Of a stretch of 9,256 nt of DNA, positions 1 through 7,200 are shown one piece after another (position 1 is the stretch's first letter; each line of letters starts with the position of its first letter). The translations under genes were made by a program, and so were the position numbers. Source of the stretch: Syntrophomonadaceae bacterium (GTDB lineage: Bacteria; Bacillota; Dethiobacteria; DTU022; UBA8154). The stretch spans positions 1-9,256 of the forward strand of contig SKTJ01000229.1 in the NCBI GenBank assembly GCA_007122565.1, given 5' to 3'. Under the pieces are notes generated by a model. That model was given only the letters and a program-made list of their open reading frames with translations. It made no database searches and was not told the origin of the DNA.

Positions 1-846
1 ATTCTGCTCTACAGCCCATCAGATATCATCACGAACAAATTTCTCATCGAACAAGGCAGCGATGATACGGCCAGGGCCAACGATTACAAAAAGTTGCAGG
101 ACATCATTGATTACTGTAATACGGGCAGCTGCCTGCGCCAGTACATTCTGAACTATTTTGGTGAGGAGCATGCGTCACCATCATGTGATAACTGCAGCAA
201 CTGCCTCAACACAGTTAACCATACGGACATTACCCTGGAGGCGCAAAAGGTTCTCTCCTGCATTATCCTCATGGGCGAGCGCTTCGGCAGCGGCCTGGTG
301 ATCGATGTACTGCGGGGTTCCCGCACGGCAAGAATCAGGGAACTGAACTTTGAAGAGCTCCCCACCTACGGCCTGATGCCCCAGTATTCCAAAGCAAGCA
401 TCAAGGAGATGATTTCCTTTTTGATCGCGCAGGGGTTAATTGACGTAAAGGGGGACAAGTATCCGGTTCTTTCCTCAACCCGGGCAGCCCATGCATGGTT
501 AAAGAGCGATGAAAAATTGTGGATCAAGCGCCTGATCAGGCAGGAACAACCCAAAACACCCAAAGCCAAGAAAAGCGGCGGCAGTGCCGGCGAAGCTACC
601 TTGGGTAGCGCGGTGGACAGGGACCATAACGTCCTCTTTGATAAGCTGCGCCAGTTGCGCACGGAAATTGCCTCGGAGCAAAGGAAGCCCCCTTATATGA
701 TCTTCTCCGATGCTACGCTGCACGACATGTGCAACAAGCTGCCTACAAGTGTTGCCACATTGCTGGACGTCTCCGGCGTCGGCCAATTCAAACTGGCCAA
801 ATACGGCCACCGCTTCCTGCAGGTGATCAAAAAACACATATCATAG
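1..846 (+). CDS. recQ: ATP-dependent DNA helicase RecQ, C-terminal part (5' end outside window)
   Basis: This is the C-terminal 281 residues of a RecQ-family 3'-5' DNA helicase, which acts in recombination and replication-fork repair. The frame is open to base 1, so the gene starts outside the window; the TTG at 94 is internal. Visible in order: the tail of helicase domain 2 (LLYSPSDI, fragment residues 2-9); the RecQ zinc-binding region, with the hallmark LNYFGE and four cysteines at about fragment residues 44, 62, 65 and 68; an RQC winged-helix domain (about 80-165); a Lys/Pro/Gly-rich linker; and a C-terminal HRDC domain (about 213-281) that helps bind DNA. The ATPase motifs lie upstream, so catalytic integrity cannot be judged. 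The gene ends with TAG and converges on the next gene, 19 bp away; no clear terminator lies between them. The family call is firm, as the zinc site, RQC and HRDC occur in the canonical order. Confidence 0.93.
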   Translation: MLLYSPSDIITNKFLIEQGSDDTARANDYKKLQDIIDYCNTGSCLRQYILNYFGEEHASPSCDNCSNCLNTVNHTDITLEAQKVLSCIILMGERFGSGLVIDVLRGSRTARIRELNFEELPTYGLMPQYSKASIKEMISFLIAQGLIDVKGDKYPVLSSTRAAHAWLKSDEKLWIKRLIRQEQPKTPKAKKSGGSAGEATLGSAVDRDHNVLFDKLRQLRTEIASEQRKPPYMIFSDATLHDMCNKLPTSVATLLDVSGVGQFKLAKYGHRFLQVIKKHIS

Positions 847-865
847 GCTGTAAATATTTCTATGT

Positions 866-1306
866 TTAATGGCCGGCACCGCCAATTAAACGTTCCAGGC
901 CGGTTTGGAAACGGCGATCGTTTTCCGGGGTGCGTTTTTTGGGGCCTTTGGTCCTTCCACCACCGCGACGGTATTTGGCTTTTAGCTCCCGTTCCTCCAG
1001 CAAAAATTCAATATTATCGCTTCGAAATACTCTCCCATCAGGGCTTATACATTTTGCCTGTTTCCCCAGAATCATTGCTGCCAACCCCCAGTCCTGGGTG
1101 ACAACGATATCATTTTTTTGCGCCAGGTTTAATACTTTCAGATCCGCTTCCTGGGATGCATTGCCCACCACCACATGATGTGCCGATGCGATGTTGTGGT
1201 TAAAACTGGCCACTGTCCAAACGGGCAAGTCATATTTATTACCTGTTTTTATACATATCTGCAAAACCGCTTTGGGGCAGGCGTCCGCATCAACAATAAT
1301 TTTCAA
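866..1306 (-). CDS. YaiI/YqxD family (DUF188, UPF0178) protein
   Basis: A 146-residue protein of the YaiI/YqxD (DUF188) family, a widespread bacterial group with a PIN-like nuclease fold and no settled function. Family hallmarks are visible: the N-terminal KIIVDADACP acidic motif, a central VVTQDWGLA segment carrying a second conserved Asp, and the basic C-terminal GGGRTKGPKKRTPE followed by a Phe-containing tail. The conserved aspartates fit a metal-dependent nuclease site, but activity is inference. I chose the TTG at 1306-1304. It places the DADACP motif right at the N-terminus, as in relatives, and has GGAAGGAG (1321-1314) about 7 nt upstream. The longer TTG at 1330 would put the Shine-Dalgarno inside the gene. 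The gene is convergent with recQ and divergent from the downstream transporter, so it is probably monocistronic. Confidence 0.9.
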   Translation of the reverse strand: MKIIVDADACPKAVLQICIKTGNKYDLPVWTVASFNHNIASAHHVVVGNASQEADLKVLNLAQKNDIVVTQDWGLAAMILGKQAKCISPDGRVFRSDNIEFLLEERELKAKYRRGGGRTKGPKKRTPENDRRFQTGLERLIGGAGH

Positions 1307-1365
1307 AGCCGTTCTCCTTCCAATAAACAAATTTCAGGGCTCGAACACTACTATTCGCTATTTTT

Positions 1366-1371
1366 ATTATA
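1366..1371 (-). promoter_or_regulatory. Possible -10 box for the DUF188 gene
   Basis: The minus strand reads TATAAT at 1371-1366, about 60 nt upstream of the chosen TTG start. No convincing TTGACA lies 17 nt further upstream (it reads TTTAAT). The region is A+T rich, so chance matches are likely; this is a weak prediction. Confidence 0.3.
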
Positions 1372-1380
1372 TGGTAAAAT
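1372..1380 (+). promoter_or_regulatory. Possible extended -10 promoter of the GPH transporter
   Basis: TGGTAAAAT at 1372-1380 fits a TGn extended -10 followed by TAAAAT. It lies 28 nt upstream of the chosen ATG at 1409. The -35 region is poor, as is common for extended -10 promoters. It directly abuts the minus-strand TATAAT at 1371-1366, so divergent transcription may interfere here. Confidence 0.35.
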
Positions 1381-1408
1381 TAATAAAAATTAAACAGGAG
1401 AGATGCGC

Positions 1409-2758
1409 ATGCAACGCGGCGTGGGAAAATACAACCCATGTAGCATCGATAATAATGATGTCTGTAGGGACGGCTCCCGCTTCAATTTTGCCGCAATGCA
1501 AAAATTCATTTTATATACTTTGGGGTATGCTGGAATAGCCCTGTTTACGCAAGTGGTAACCATGTGGGCCATGTATTTTTATGCTCCACCTGTGGATGCG
1601 GGGCGTGTAGCCTATGTACCTGTGGCAACCTTTGGACTAATTTTGGGAATCGGCAGGGTTATGGATGCCTTTACAGACCCCCTGGTGGCCAACTGGAGCG
1701 ACAATTTCCGCAGCAGATGGGGCCGGAGAATCCCTTTTATAGCCGTGGGTGGTATCCCTTTAAGTATTTCCTTTATCTTGCTCTGGCGCCCTCCCGTTGA
1801 AGGCTATGCTGCGCTGAATTCCATCTATTTCTTATTGGTAATCAGTGTGTTTTTCTTTTGCATGACCATGGTTACATGTCCGTTCCTGGCGCTGCTGCCT
1901 GAAATTGCCGGCCCCGGGGAAAGGATTACTGCTTCCACGCTCCTTGGCTCAGCTTATGTTCTCGGTTTGATAACGGGGACAGCAGGCTCATCCTTTTTAA
2001 TCAACAAGTACAGTTTTGCCTTAATGGGAATGGTGCTCGGTCTGATGGGATTGCTATCCCTTTATATGCCTGTTCTGTTTGTCCGGGAAAAGAGGGATGG
2101 ACAAAGGGAAAGGTTTGACCTTAAAAAATCACTGCGGGTGGTGCTGAAAAACAAGACTTTTTTGCCCTTTATCGGCGCGCAGGTATTTTTCTGGTTTGCC
2201 TTTAATATTGTCTTAATCGGGCTGCCTTATATCGTTACTATCCGCATGTCCCTGCCCGAAGCACAAACGGGCCTGGCCCTTTCCCTGGCGTTGATTGTAA
2301 CCCTGCTCAGTTTTCCCATGGTTTCGTACGTGGCAAAGATAAAAGGTAAAAGATGGACTTTCATATTTGTGATGCTTTGTTCCTTCGCCGTCCTTGTTGG
2401 GCTTGCTACACTGGGCTATTGGCCCGGCAATATATCCCTGGCTATCCAAAGCTTAATTGTCATTACCTTGGCCGGCATTCCCCTGGCGGGCCTGTTTATC
2501 CTGCCCAACGCTCTTATTGCCGACATTAGCGATTATGACACAAAGCAAACGGGTGAATACAGGGAAGCAATGTATTATGCTTTTTATGGGATGGTGATGA
2601 AAGCAACCATCGGCATTTCTTCCTTCTGCCTCGGTTTACTGCTTAACGCTTTTGGCTATAGCAGCGTTAATCCCCTGGGCATCTACCTCATTGCTCCCCT
2701 GGCAGCAGTTTCCATCTTCGCAGGCCTGCTTGTTTTTAGTAAATATCCTCTTCCCTGA
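1409..2758 (+). CDS. GPH-family (MelB-like) cation:solute symporter, MFS
   Basis: A roughly 449-residue polytopic inner-membrane transporter of the glycoside-pentoside-hexuronide:cation symporter family, a branch of the major facilitator superfamily. About twelve hydrophobic segments are visible. The family signature DAFTDP (Asp 86 and 90 with this start) matches the MelB cation-site DxxxD. It is followed by a charged SRWGRRIPF cytoplasmic loop. Near residues 371-393 there is an ISDYDTKQTGEYREAMYYAF stretch, the typical GPH loop before helix 11. The substrate (sugar, glucuronide or other organic solute) cannot be inferred, because no catabolic gene adjoins it. AGGAG at 1396-1400 lies 8 nt from the ATG at 1409 but only 2 nt from the ATG at 1403, so 1409 is preferred. 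About 29 polar residues precede the first helix. A later ATG at 1496 lies closer to that helix but lacks a Shine-Dalgarno. Confidence 0.88.
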   Translation: MQRGVGKYNPCSIDNNDVCRDGSRFNFAAMQKFILYTLGYAGIALFTQVVTMWAMYFYAPPVDAGRVAYVPVATFGLILGIGRVMDAFTDPLVANWSDNFRSRWGRRIPFIAVGGIPLSISFILLWRPPVEGYAALNSIYFLLVISVFFFCMTMVTCPFLALLPEIAGPGERITASTLLGSAYVLGLITGTAGSSFLINKYSFALMGMVLGLMGLLSLYMPVLFVREKRDGQRERFDLKKSLRVVLKNKTFLPFIGAQVFFWFAFNIVLIGLPYIVTIRMSLPEAQTGLALSLALIVTLLSFPMVSYVAKIKGKRWTFIFVMLCSFAVLVGLATLGYWPGNISLAIQSLIVITLAGIPLAGLFILPNALIADISDYDTKQTGEYREAMYYAFYGMVMKATIGISSFCLGLLLNAFGYSSVNPLGIYLIAPLAAVSIFAGLLVFSKYPLP

Positions 2759-2803
2759 TACTATATTTTAGACTTTCGACTGTGCCTTCAGGGCAGACCG
2801 GCA

Positions 2804-2826
2804 TGCCGCCTCCTGCGGTGGCGGCA
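2804..2826. repeat. GC-rich inverted repeat
   Basis: TGCCGCC (2804-2810) and GGCGGCA (2820-2826) form a 7-bp stem with a 9-nt loop, in the gap between two convergent genes. There is no T-run after it, so it is not a canonical terminator. It lies about 30 bp from a second, stronger palindrome and may belong to the same repeat unit. Confidence 0.5.
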
Positions 2827-2856
2827 CCAGCAGGCAATGAAAATGGGCGTATCTCC

Positions 2857-2878
2857 GGGCGGCTGTAGGCAGCCGCCC
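2857..2878. repeat. Perfect GC-rich palindrome, probable dispersed intergenic repeat
   Basis: GGGCGGCTG (2857-2865) and CAGCCGCCC (2870-2878) form a perfect 9-bp stem with a TAGG loop. On the other strand the context reads CGTAGGGGCGGCTGCC, a style of palindrome (TAGGGGCG...CGCCC) that I recall as dispersed between genes in moderate-GC Clostridia; that recollection is unverified. It lies between convergent genes, as such elements often do. Copy number cannot be assessed from this window. Confidence 0.55.
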
Positions 2879-2880
2879 CT

Positions 2881-2898
2881 ACGGACGTTTTCCGTTTT
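2881..2898 (+). terminator. Weak candidate terminator for the GPH transporter
   Basis: ACGGA (2881-2885) and TCCGT (2891-2895) form a short 5-bp stem, followed by TTTTGTTTCC. The stem is short but the T-rich tail is appropriate, and it lies about 120 bp after the transporter stop. The stronger GC-rich palindrome just upstream may contribute. Confidence 0.3.
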
Positions 2899-2960
2899 GT
2901 TTCCTTTCCAACTTTCAACTAACCAACTTTTCCAACTGGTTTTGTATTTTCAGGGCAGCT

Positions 2961-3803
2961 TTAAAACATATCCTCGGAAAAATCAACCAGTTTGTCAGCC
3001 ATGGTCCCGATTTTCTGAACGTTTTCCGCAACCGTTTGCGAATCATTGGCCTGATCACCGGAAATCTCCCCGATACTGGTAATGACCTCACTTATTTGGT
3101 CACTAACATTCCTCAAAGTATTTAATATTGTTTCAATTTGTTTTAGAGAACTGGTGCTGTGTTCAGCAAGTTTCCTGATTTCATCTGCAACAACACCAAA
3201 ACCCCTCCCTTTTTCACCAACCCGAGCTGCCTCAATGGAGGCATTAAGGCCGAGGAGGTTTGTCTGTCCAGTAATTTTTTTTATTATTTTTAAAACAGAA
3301 TCCGTTTCGGACACTTCATTCATTAAAACCTTGGACAGTTGAGAAAGGGTATCTCCGATTGCCGATAATTCCTGCGCTTCTGCGGCCAAATGTTCTGTTG
3401 CACTGCTGGTGTCATAGATGGCTTTTTGCAATTCATCAGCCATTGTGAGCAACATGTCCTGTTTGTCAAGGGACTGGGTAAGAGATATACCTCCAATGAT
3501 ATTTCCTTCTTTACCTTTGATCGGGACGGCAATTCCCAAATAAGGGAAACCAAAAGCTTCTTTACCGACTTTTTTAATCAATTTTTTGTCTGTAAGTATG
3601 GACTGCCAGAGAATTGTTTGTTCGGGGCAGACACCACCGACAGTTTGCTTGTGATCAATTTTATTGCCCGGGATATATTCCACCAAAGTCTGGTCTCGAT
3701 GAGCCACGGCAACAGCTACATCCATAGTACTGAGTTTTTGAAAAAACGGTGCCGCCGCAACAATACAATCAATTAATTGATGCTTATCACCATTGTCCTG
3801 CAT
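2961..3803 (-). CDS. Soluble methyl-accepting chemotaxis protein (short, no transmembrane segment)
   Basis: A 280-residue cytoplasmic chemoreceptor. The C-terminal half is a coiled-coil MCP signalling domain. Its highly conserved hairpin tip at about residues 182-216 contains NLLGLNASIEAARVGEKGRG and the following FGVVADEIRKLAEHS, which in this family contacts CheA and CheW. The N-terminal ~125 residues form a compact sensor with no membrane helix and no HAMP. It contains GGVCPEQTILW and a beta-rich GIAVPIKGKEGNIIGGISL segment, resembling a small cytoplasmic PAS/Cache-like fold (inference). Size and layout recall B. subtilis YfmS-type soluble receptors. The C-terminus is short and has no CheR-tethering pentapeptide. 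The ATG at 3803 follows a G-run (AAAGGGGGGG) about 6 nt upstream. The ligand is unknown and no chemotaxis genes adjoin it, so it probably feeds a chemosensory array encoded elsewhere. Confidence 0.9.
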   Translation of the reverse strand: MQDNGDKHQLIDCIVAAAPFFQKLSTMDVAVAVAHRDQTLVEYIPGNKIDHKQTVGGVCPEQTILWQSILTDKKLIKKVGKEAFGFPYLGIAVPIKGKEGNIIGGISLTQSLDKQDMLLTMADELQKAIYDTSSATEHLAAEAQELSAIGDTLSQLSKVLMNEVSETDSVLKIIKKITGQTNLLGLNASIEAARVGEKGRGFGVVADEIRKLAEHSTSSLKQIETILNTLRNVSDQISEVITSIGEISGDQANDSQTVAENVQKIGTMADKLVDFSEDMF

Positions 3804-3839
3804 AATAAACCCCCCCTTTGTTCTAACACTAATTCTCTG

Positions 3840-3865
3840 TTTCGCTAGATAATTCCTTCTTTAGA
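3840..3865 (-). promoter_or_regulatory. Candidate SigD (sigma-28)-like promoter of the chemoreceptor
   Basis: Read on the minus strand, CTAAA is followed after 14 nt by GCGAAAC. This is comparable to the flagellar/chemotaxis sigma consensus TAAA-N14-16-GCCGATAT. The -35 element is good and the -10 only partial. It lies about 40 nt upstream of the ATG, a sensible distance. Sigma-28 control would be usual for an MCP gene, but this match is tentative. Confidence 0.3.
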
Positions 3866-3979
3866 CAAAAATCCCTAAAAACTGATCTGGTGAATTTAAC
3901 AAACACCAATAGTTATATTTCGGATCGACAAGGACCGTCCAAATGATCCATTGCTTTGCTCCCAAAGTATTGATATATT

Positions 3980-3988
3980 TGATATAAT
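3980..3988 (+). promoter_or_regulatory. carB: Extended -10 promoter upstream of carB
   Basis: TGATATAAT at 3980-3988 is a perfect TGn-TATAAT extended -10. The -35 position (about 3960-3965, TCCCAA) is poor, which is tolerated with an extended -10. Predicted initiation near 3995 would give a 5' leader of about 255 nt before carB, starting roughly 27 nt upstream of the structured element. The stretch 3870-3975 shows no other feature I can support. Confidence 0.6.
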
Positions 3989-4020
3989 GTAACAACACAG
4001 CACTCTTGAAAATATCACAA

Positions 4021-4200
4021 AGGGGTTCAGGATTACCTGTGAGTAACCGTTCAGGCTCGATCAAAAGGCTTTGCCGGTCCGGGGTTTCCACATGCTACGT
4101 GTTTGAGCGCATCGAGCCAAGCATGTGAGCCGGGTCGGCAAAGGCAACCCCTGTATCTTTAACTTGAGACTGCGGTTTCGAATAGGTATCCTGAACCCCG
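4021..4200 (+). ncRNA. Predicted structured leader RNA with pseudoknot upstream of carB (unknown class)
   Basis: A roughly 180-nt folded element lies between the carB promoter and start codon. The closing helix pairs 4022-4038 with 4184-4199 (GGGGTTCAGGAT / ATCCTGAACCCC core, one bulged T), about 16 bp. Inside it, 4069-4082 pairs with 4130-4143 (14 bp, two G-U pairs), stacked on 4089-4096 with 4120-4127 (CACATGCT / AGCATGTG). The 23-nt apical loop 4097-4119 contains ATCGAGCC (4111-4118), exactly complementary to GGCTCGAT at 4054-4061, so a pseudoknot can form. The two G-U pairs would be C-A mismatches on the other strand, which favours plus-strand RNA. I see no T-box AGGGTGGAACCGCG, B12 box, PyrR-binding motif or other riboswitch signature that I know. 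Alternatives are a MITE (the closing helix as terminal inverted repeats, though no clear target duplication is seen) or a remnant of a mobile-element end. Function and ligand are unknown. Confidence 0.55.
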
Positions 4201-4208
4201 CTGCAAAT

Positions 4209-4218
4209 TTTGTACAAA
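4209..4218. promoter_or_regulatory. 10-bp perfect palindrome in the carB leader
   Basis: TTTGTACAAA at 4209-4218 is a perfect palindrome 35 nt before the carB start. It could be a small operator or chance in A+T-rich sequence; nothing else supports a role. Confidence 0.2.
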
Positions 4219-4252
4219 GATGGGGAGAACTATTTAGTGGGAGGCACAAAAT

Positions 4253-7200
4253 ATGCCAAAACGTACCGATATTAACAGAATTTTAATTATTGGTTCAGGC
4301 CCGATCGTGATTGGTCAAGCATGCGAGTTTGACTATTCCGGAACTCAAGCCTGTAAAGCACTGCGGAAATTAGGTTACATAATCATTTTAGTCAATTCAA
4401 ATCCGGCCACAATAATGACTGACCCGGAAATTGCTGATGTAACTTACATTGAACCACTGAATGTAAAAAGCCTGTCAGATATCATTGCAAAAGAACGGCC
4501 AGACGCACTGCTACCCAATCTAGGCGGACAGTCGGCGCTAAACCTCTGCTCTGAACTGGCAAAAAATGGTGTTTTGGAAAAATATGCAGTCAAGGTAATT
4601 GGCGTACAGGTTGATGCGATTGAGCGAGGCGAAGATAGGATCGCTTTTAAGGACACAATGGATCGGTTGGGTATCGAAACACCGCGCAGCAAAGCGGCGT
4701 ACAGCGTGGATGAAGCAGAAAAGATTGCACAGGAGCTGGGATATCCCGTAGTAATTCGGCCTGCATACACCATGGGTGGCACCGGTGGTGGACTGGTTTA
4801 TAATGTGGAGGAGCTGCGCACTATTGCCACTCGGGGGATCGACGTCAGTATGGTTGGGCAAATTCTTGTTGAGGAGTCAGTGCTTGGCTGGGAAGAGCTG
4901 GAGTTGGAGATCGTGCGGGACACCAAAAATCAGATGCTCACCGTATGTTTTATTGAAAACGTTGATGCCATCGGTGTCCATACCGGTGATTCTTTTTGTA
5001 CAGCACCCATGCTCACAATCAGCCCGGAACTGCAAAAGCGCTTACAGGATTACTCCTATGCCATCGTGGAAGCAATTGAGGTCATCGGTGGCACCAATGT
5101 TCAATTTGCCCACGATCCCCAAACGGGTCGCGTTGTGATCATTGAAATTAATCCCCGCACTTCCCGTTCCTCTGCCTTGGCGTCAAAAGCCACCGGCTTT
5201 CCCATCGCATTAATATCAGCAATGCTTGCTGCCGGCCTCACCCTTGATGAAATACCATACTGGCGCGAAGGCACCCTGGACAAATACACCCCTTCCGGTG
5301 ATTATGTGGTGGTGAAGTTTGCCCGCTGGGCCTTTGAGAAGTTTCCCGGTGCCGTTGATAAACTGGGCACACAAATGCGGGCTGTAGGCGAAGTGATGAG
5401 CATCGGTAAAAATTATAAAGAAGCCTTGCATAAGGCAATCCGTTCCCTGGAAATCGGCCGTTACGGGCTGGGCTTTGCCGCCGATTTCAACCAACGCCCC
5501 CTTGAAGAATTGCTGTCCCTTTTAGCAGAGCCATCAAGTGAACGGCAATTTATCATGTATGAGGCATTACGTAAAGGCGCAACCGTGGCACAGCTTAACC
5601 GGCTGACCCATATCAAGGCATGGTTTATTCAGCAAATGGAAGAGCTGGTTCTGTTGGAAGAAGAGATCCTCACGTATAAAGGTGGGCAGCTACCCGACGA
5701 ACTGCTGATTAGGGCTAAACAGGACGGCTTCGCGGATCGCTATCTGGCAATGCTACTGAATCTGCCCGAAACAGAAATCCGCAGGCGCCGCACTGCCCTT
5801 GGAGTAGTGGAAGGGTGGGAACCTGTACCTGTGAGCGGCGTTGAAAATGCAGCCTACTACTATTCCACCTACAACGCCCCCGACCAGACTATCGCCAGCA
5901 ACAGGGATAAAGTGATGATCCTGGGCGGCGGGCCGAACCGGATCGGACAGGGAATTGAATTTGATTACTGCTGTGTCCATGCAGCCTTTGCCCTGCGCGA
6001 TATGGGTTTTGAAACAGTGATCGTCAACTGCAACCCGGAGACCGTTTCCACCGACTATGACACTTCCGACAAGCTGTATTTTGAACCATTAACAGTGGAG
6101 GATGTACTCAGCATCTATGAAAAAGAAAAGCCCCTGGGCGTAGTTGTGCAGTTCGGCGGCCAAACTCCTCTAAATATTGCCGGTGAACTGGCGGAAGCGG
6201 GGGTGAAAATATTCGGCACTTCCCCCGAAACCATAGACCTGGCGGAAGACCGGGACCGCTTCGACCGGATCATGCAGAAACTGGGCATCCCCATGCCCGA
6301 ATCGGGGATGGCCGTCAATTTCGAGGAAGCCCTGCTTATTGCCAACCGCATTGGTTATCCCCTGATGGTCCGGCCCTCATACGTTTTGGGTGGCCGCGGC
6401 ATGGAAATTGTTTACGATGAGGATATGCTGCGCCAATACCTGAAAGCTGCAGTCTGGGTTACTCCGGAAAGCCCCGTTTTGATCGATAAATTCCTCAATA
6501 ATGCCATTGAAGCAGAAGCTGACGCCATCGCCGATGGCACTGATGCGTATGTGCCTACGGTGATGGAGCATATTGAGCTGGCAGGGATCCATTCGGGAGA
6601 CTCGGCCTGCGTGATCCCACCCACAAGCATACCGGCCCGTCATATCGAAACGATCATCGAGTATACGAAGAAAATTGCCAGGGAAATGAATGTGGTAGGC
6701 CTGATGAATATACAGTACGCCATCGCCGACGATAAGGTATATGTGCTGGAAGCAAATCCCAGAGCCTCACGCACCGTGCCTATCGTTTCGAAAGTCTGCA
6801 ATATATCCATGGCCCGCATTGCCACTGAAATCATGTTGGCGGAAATAACGGGCAAAGCGTCCCCGGTAAAGCAGCTCGTCACTAAGGAAATTCCCCATTA
6901 TGGCGTAAAAGAAGCGGTCTTCCCCTTTAATATGTTTCCGGAAGTTGACCCCTTACTGGGCCCGGAAATGCGTTCCACCGGTGAGGTGTTGGGAATGGCC
7001 GACTCATTCGGGCTGGCATATTATAAGGCTCAGGAAGCAACAAAATCCCCCTTACCCATAGAAGGAACCGTCCTGATCAGCGTCATTGATCAGGATAAAG
7101 GGGCCGCCCTGGAAACGGCACAGGAGTTTAGTAAATTAGGCTTTAAAATTAAAGCTACAGCAGGCACCTATAAATATCTTAAAGAAAATGGGATTAACGT

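Noticed and set aside
94..846. TTG at 94 as the real start of the recQ gene product
   Set aside because: The frame is open to base 1 and residues before TTG (LLYSPSDI) match the end of the RecQ helicase core, so the gene continues off the left edge.
1191..1538. Plus-strand 115-codon open frame spanning the DUF188 gene and the transporter start
   Set aside because: It is antisense to one gene and out of frame with the other, with no domain or ribosome binding site.
2921..2950. Imperfect AACCA...TGGTT hairpin after the chemoreceptor gene as its terminator
   Set aside because: The stem relies on wobble pairs on the minus strand and is not followed by a T-run in that direction.
4021..4200. PyrR-type attenuator, T-box or cobalamin riboswitch in the carB leader
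   Set aside because: No PyrR-binding consensus, T-box AGGGTGGAACCGCG, B12 box or terminator T-run was found, so I did not assign a known class.
3861..4249. Two small minus-strand open frames (76 and 62 codons) in the gap upstream of carB
   Set aside because: They overlap the palindromic structured element and the promoter, have no recognisable domain, and lack Shine-Dalgarno sequences at a useful distance.
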